A stretch of 64,000 bases of DNA from Akkermansia muciniphila (GTDB lineage: Bacteria > Verrucomicrobiota > Verrucomicrobiia > Verrucomicrobiales > Akkermansiaceae). The position numbers and the translations under genes were made by a program. Where the stretch lies: NCBI GenBank assembly GCA_945901795.1, contig CAMDLP010000001.1, forward strand, positions 1 through 64,000, read 5' to 3'. The notes beneath the pieces are model-generated. The model saw nothing but the letters and a program-made list of their open reading frames with translations. It ran no database searches and had not been told where the DNA came from. Positions 60,427 through 64,000 of this stretch are shown here, piece after piece; the first letter of the stretch is position 1, and each line of letters starts with the position of its first letter.

Positions 60427-60540
60427 ATAAGGGGAGTGGACATTTTGCCCACTTGTCGATGCGCGGCGAAAGCGGAAGCGCGAAGCTCATCTCTTTCTTT
60501 TCCCATCGTCTAGGCGGACAAAAATGTCCGCCCCCCTTAT
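60427..60540. repeat. 114-bp element with imperfect terminal inverted repeats
   Basis: The ends ATAAGGGGAGTGGACATTTT (60427) and, on the other strand from 60540, ATAAGGGGGGCGGACATTTT match with two differences. Each end also holds its own hairpin: GGGCAAAAT/ATTTTGCCC at 60420-60450 and GGCGGACA/TGTCCGCC at 60513-60532. It is non-coding. The AAGGGGAG start links it to the element at 40380. It lies between the metX and protease starts. Confidence 0.65.
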
Positions 60541-60597
60541 GGCTGCCCCTTGCCAGCCGGGCGGGTGACGGCTATCGATTGGCAAATTCCACGCCCC

Positions 60598-61347
60598 ATG
60601 AAATCCGCGCTCCTTCTGTCAGTTTCCCTCCTGCTCTGTGCCTGCGGTCCCTCAAACGTCCCGAGCGGCGCCGCCGGAGGTTCCGCGCCGGCGCAGGATG
60701 GTCTCGGATTTCTCCCGAAAGAGGCGGAGAAGGGGACATTGTTCACCTACTATCAACCGAAGGCGCCGTCGAAGTGGCGCAACAACTGGACTTCCAAACT
60801 CGATCTCACCGGCGTCTCGTGGAACGACTCGCGGACGGCGACGCTGATTTCTCCCAGCCACGTGGTGATGGCCGCCCATTTCACGAGGCCGGCAAACGTC
60901 TCGGTGATGTTTCATGACAAGCAGGGAAAGCCTTACGAGCGCTTCATTTCATCGGTGAAAATGCTCACGGGCGTGGGCGACATCGCGGTGGCGAAACTGA
61001 ACCTGCCGCTCCCGCCGGAAGTGAACCCTTATCGGCTCGCCAACGCGGGCGACGCCACCATCGGGCGGCCAGTCATCGTTTCGGACCAGACGAGCACCCT
61101 CTCGGTGCACCAGATCGACGCGGTTTCAGGCGGGGTCGTGCGACTGGGATTCGTCCCCGGACTGAATCCGGTCTATCGGCGGAATTTGATCGTCGGCGAC
61201 AGTGGCAACCCGTCGTTTTTGTGGAAAAACGGCGAGCTCGTCCTGCTCGAAACGCACACCACCGGCGGCCCCGGAGCAGGTCCGTTTTACGGCGATCCGC
61301 AGGTGCAGGCGGCCATCCGCGCCGCGATGGCCGAGCTGGAGCGCTGA
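60598..61347 (+). CDS. Trypsin-like serine-protease-fold lipoprotein
   Basis: A 249-aa lipoprotein with lipobox LCAC (Cys16). The chymotrypsin-like triad is His94 (SPSHVVMAAHF), Asp128 (GVGDIAVAKLN) and Ser202 in VGDSGNPSFLW. GDSGNP in place of GDSGGP is seen in bacterial proteases of this kind. The protein looks active and faces the periplasm or outer membrane. Similar proteins are widespread in Verrucomicrobia without a known target. ATG 60598 was chosen by the signal peptide. Confidence 0.8.
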   Translation: MKSALLLSVSLLLCACGPSNVPSGAAGGSAPAQDGLGFLPKEAEKGTLFTYYQPKAPSKWRNNWTSKLDLTGVSWNDSRTATLISPSHVVMAAHFTRPANVSVMFHDKQGKPYERFISSVKMLTGVGDIAVAKLNLPLPPEVNPYRLANAGDATIGRPVIVSDQTSTLSVHQIDAVSGGVVRLGFVPGLNPVYRRNLIVGDSGNPSFLWKNGELVLLETHTTGGPGAGPFYGDPQVQAAIRAAMAELER

Positions 61348-61486
61348 GGAAACGGCCGCGCCGTCCGCGCGATTTCCCGGCATCCGGACTTGGCAGCACC
61401 CTCACACAAGCCATTCTCCCCGCGCTTTCTTCCGCTGAGTCCATTTCAGCTTTTCCATTTTTCAGCTTCTCAGCATTTACCCAAAG

Positions 61487-62668
<1,182 letters not shown>

Positions 62669-62682
62669 TCCCACCAACTGGA

Positions 62683-62702
62683 GCGCGGACGTCAGTCCGC
62701 GC
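62683..62702. repeat. Short hairpin repeat after tyrS
   Basis: GCGCGGAC-GTCA-GTCCGCGC, an 8-bp perfect stem with a 4-nt loop. It lacks a T run, so it is more a REP-type palindrome than a terminator. Confidence 0.55.
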
Positions 62703-62711
62703 GATTCCGTT

Positions 62712-63210
62712 TTGGAAAACCCAGCCCTTTTTCTAACTTACAAGTATTCCAAAAAATGGGTTGATAGTATTATCGATTCATCCGGCTTCAAGCTTCGCGA
62801 AGGACATGAGAATCCGTCGGCGATGGTGGGGAACAACTTCACCGTGATAGCCGACAATGTGAAGCTGGTAGCGTTCAAGCTCCCCGCGGAAATCATCGCT
62901 AAGATGCAAGGCGACCAACCGTTGGCGCTGACAACTGCGGAGGCGGAGAGGATTCCGGCCGAGATGAAAGAGAAGGTGAAGCTCTCGGGCGAGTGTAATT
63001 CCTTTCGTTGGAGACATCGTGGGCATGGGCACCGGGATTGCGTCATTGATCATGGCAACCTTCATCTCAGTGGTGGTGATCTCCGTAGCCTGGTTCGCAG
63101 TCCGCCCATTCATTTCCATTGCAATCATCGCCGCTGCGATTGGATCCGTCATCTTCGGCAAGCGCGTGGGAGCGAAGAAAGCATCGGCTGCGGCACTTGC
63201 TTCGACATGA
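62712..63210 (+). pseudogene. Truncated and frameshifted TMEM43-family gene
   Basis: One frame reads KLREGHENPSAMVGNNFTVI and on to EKVKLSGECNSF, resembling the extramembrane part of TMEM43-like proteins. At about 62990-63005 the sense moves to the next frame, which reads VIPFVGDIVGMGTGIASLIM then FISVVVISVAWFAVRPFISI and ends at 63210. PFVGDIVG.G....L...... is the family's membrane signature. The N-terminal membrane segment and most of the domain are missing. It is a relic with one frameshift. Confidence 0.7.
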
Positions 63211-63291
63211 TGGCTTTGGGGCGGCAATCATTAAGGTCGAGCATCACGGATGCCAGCGCAGCCGTTTGGGAATGACATAGAAATTAGCCTG

Positions 63292-64000
63292 CTAGAGATT
63301 GCGCCATCGGATCGTGAATGACTCAGGCACGCCGCAGGCGGCTCCCAAGAGGCTTCCTGTCACCGCGCCGCGATGACAATTGTCACCACCGACCATAGTA
63401 TTCGCGGTGATGCCCGCCTCGAAGTCATCGTGATATTTCCAGGTCAAATAGAGTGCCGCGGGCATGGCCTCCGCGATATAGCAGGCAGAACTGTAGCGCG
63501 TGCCGACCACGTTTCCGTCGGATTCATCGCGCCAGGATTCCGCCTTTGTCCCAGAAATCCAGTCGCCGCCCTCACGCCGGATGGCATCCCGCAGCGGTCC
63601 GCCCTCGGCCACGGCCCATAACAGCCGCACCAGCACGTCCGCCGCCCTCAATACGTTAGCATGGGCATGAGTCAGGCCAACATGTTCTTTCACGATCCGC
63701 CGCAATTCCTCGCGCGGGGTCCCTTCGAGTGCGGCAACCAACGCCGGCACCGTCGCGAGCCCGCCGATGTGCTCGTCGCTGATCCCACATTTCCGCGGTG
63801 CCTTGCCTTGCGCATAGCGGGTGAAAAACGCGCGGTGGTATTCCTCCACATAGGTGTCCCGGTGCCAGCCTGGCTCCAGCATCCGGGCGATGTAGCGGTC
63901 CAGCCAAGCGTCGGCATCATAGCCACCGGTTTCCTTCACGAGGGTAAAAAGCTCGGTGGCGAGTTTGAAATTCAGCGTGTTCTCTCCGGCCTTGAGGAAC
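63292..64000 (-). CDS. ADP-ribosylglycohydrolase-family protein (5' end outside window)
   Basis: At least 236 residues are present and the frame is open to the window edge (FLKAGENTLNFKLATELFTL at the cut end). The block GGDNCHRGAVTGSLLGAACG near the C-terminus is the metal-binding GGD.D....GA..GA motif of the family, here with Asn-Cys-His following GGD. The acidic-metal residues of the first half lie outside or near the edge. The family removes ADP-ribose from proteins or small molecules, but many Verrucomicrobial members are uncharacterised. Confidence 0.75.
   Translation of the reverse strand, partial: FLKAGENTLNFKLATELFTLVKETGGYDADAWLDRYIARMLEPGWHRDTYVEEYHRAFFTRYAQGKAPRKCGISDEHIGGLATVPALVAALEGTPREELRRIVKEHVGLTHAHANVLRAADVLVRLLWAVAEGGPLRDAIRREGGDWISGTKAESWRDESDGNVVGTRYSSACYIAEAMPAALYLTWKYHDDFEAGITANTMVGGDNCHRGAVTGSLLGAACGVPESFTIRWRNL

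Noticed and set aside
60349-60597. SAM riboswitch upstream of metX
   Set aside because: The leader was read on the minus strand; it holds only the 114-bp inverted-repeat element and no SAM-I, SAM-II or SAH-type core.

Overview
The window is GC-rich bacterial DNA with no ribosomal operon and no prophage. The gene content points to the Verrucomicrobiota (a Luteolibacter/Haloferula-like member of the Verrucomicrobiales is my best guess). The reasons are three Gfo/Idh/MocA oxidoreductases (two with Tat-type leaders), a protein with two DUF1080 domains, a ThuA-domain protein, a heparinase II/III-like protein, GTP-type PEP carboxykinase, Gram-negative outer-membrane lipoproteins (BamD- and LptE-like), and many small lipoproteins. 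This assignment is inference from gene families; no rRNA is present to confirm it.

Layout. 0-8 kb: end fragments, a small Cys-rich protein, a ThuA protein with a TetR regulator that has its own palindromic operator, then proC-bamD-lptE on the minus strand, a TPR lipoprotein and a Gfo/Idh/MocA protein. 8-16.6 kb: ilvC, lpdA, a RecB/AddA-type helicase-nuclease and pckG. 16.7-23.7 kb: a minus-strand run of IscU-like scaffold, ABCG-type transporter, small membrane protein and large periplasmic TPR protein, then a heparinase-like protein. 24-28 kb: an RHH/PIN toxin-antitoxin pair, a universal stress protein, argJ, argC and tRNA-Pro(GGG). 28.5-34.5 kb: a tight five-gene minus-strand operon (TIM-barrel isomerase, Gfo/Idh/MocA, MFS symporter, double DUF1080, Gfo/Idh/MocA) that looks like a sugar or glycoside pathway going through an oxidised (3-keto) sugar. 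34.6-36.9 kb: a hydroxyproline/proline epimerase with a D-amino-acid dehydrogenase.

36.9-41.8 kb is a genomic scrapyard. Three intact-looking toxin-antitoxin or toxin-like modules sit among broken genes: a RelE toxin with an in-frame stop, a UvrD-type helicase shrunk to 103 codons, chimeric remains of a cbb3-oxidase accessory cluster, a frameshifted amidohydrolase tail, and a 124-bp element with 23-bp perfect terminal inverted repeats. 41.9-47 kb: lipoproteins, a XerC/D recombinase, a LysM protein, tRNA-Ala(CGC) with a terminator, and a 201-bp nested palindrome. 47-51.4 kb: a two-gene RND efflux system. 51.5-58.5 kb: an envelope cluster (secreted caspase homologue, NlpC/P60-like lipoprotein, L,D-transpeptidase, cytochrome b562-like protein, PBP1C, NagZ). 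58.6-64 kb: a coupled pair of unknown small genes, metX, a trypsin-like lipoprotein, tyrS, a frameshifted TMEM43-family remnant and the end of an ADP-ribosylglycohydrolase-family gene.

Three kinds of short palindromic intergenic repeats recur. The clearest is a 28-nt hairpin found at 16606, 28441, 57334 and 57373 with paired (compensatory) changes in its stem. Words containing TAG/CTA are used in coding DNA in a way that forces rare codons (CTA, TTA, ATA), a genome-style signature worth counting.
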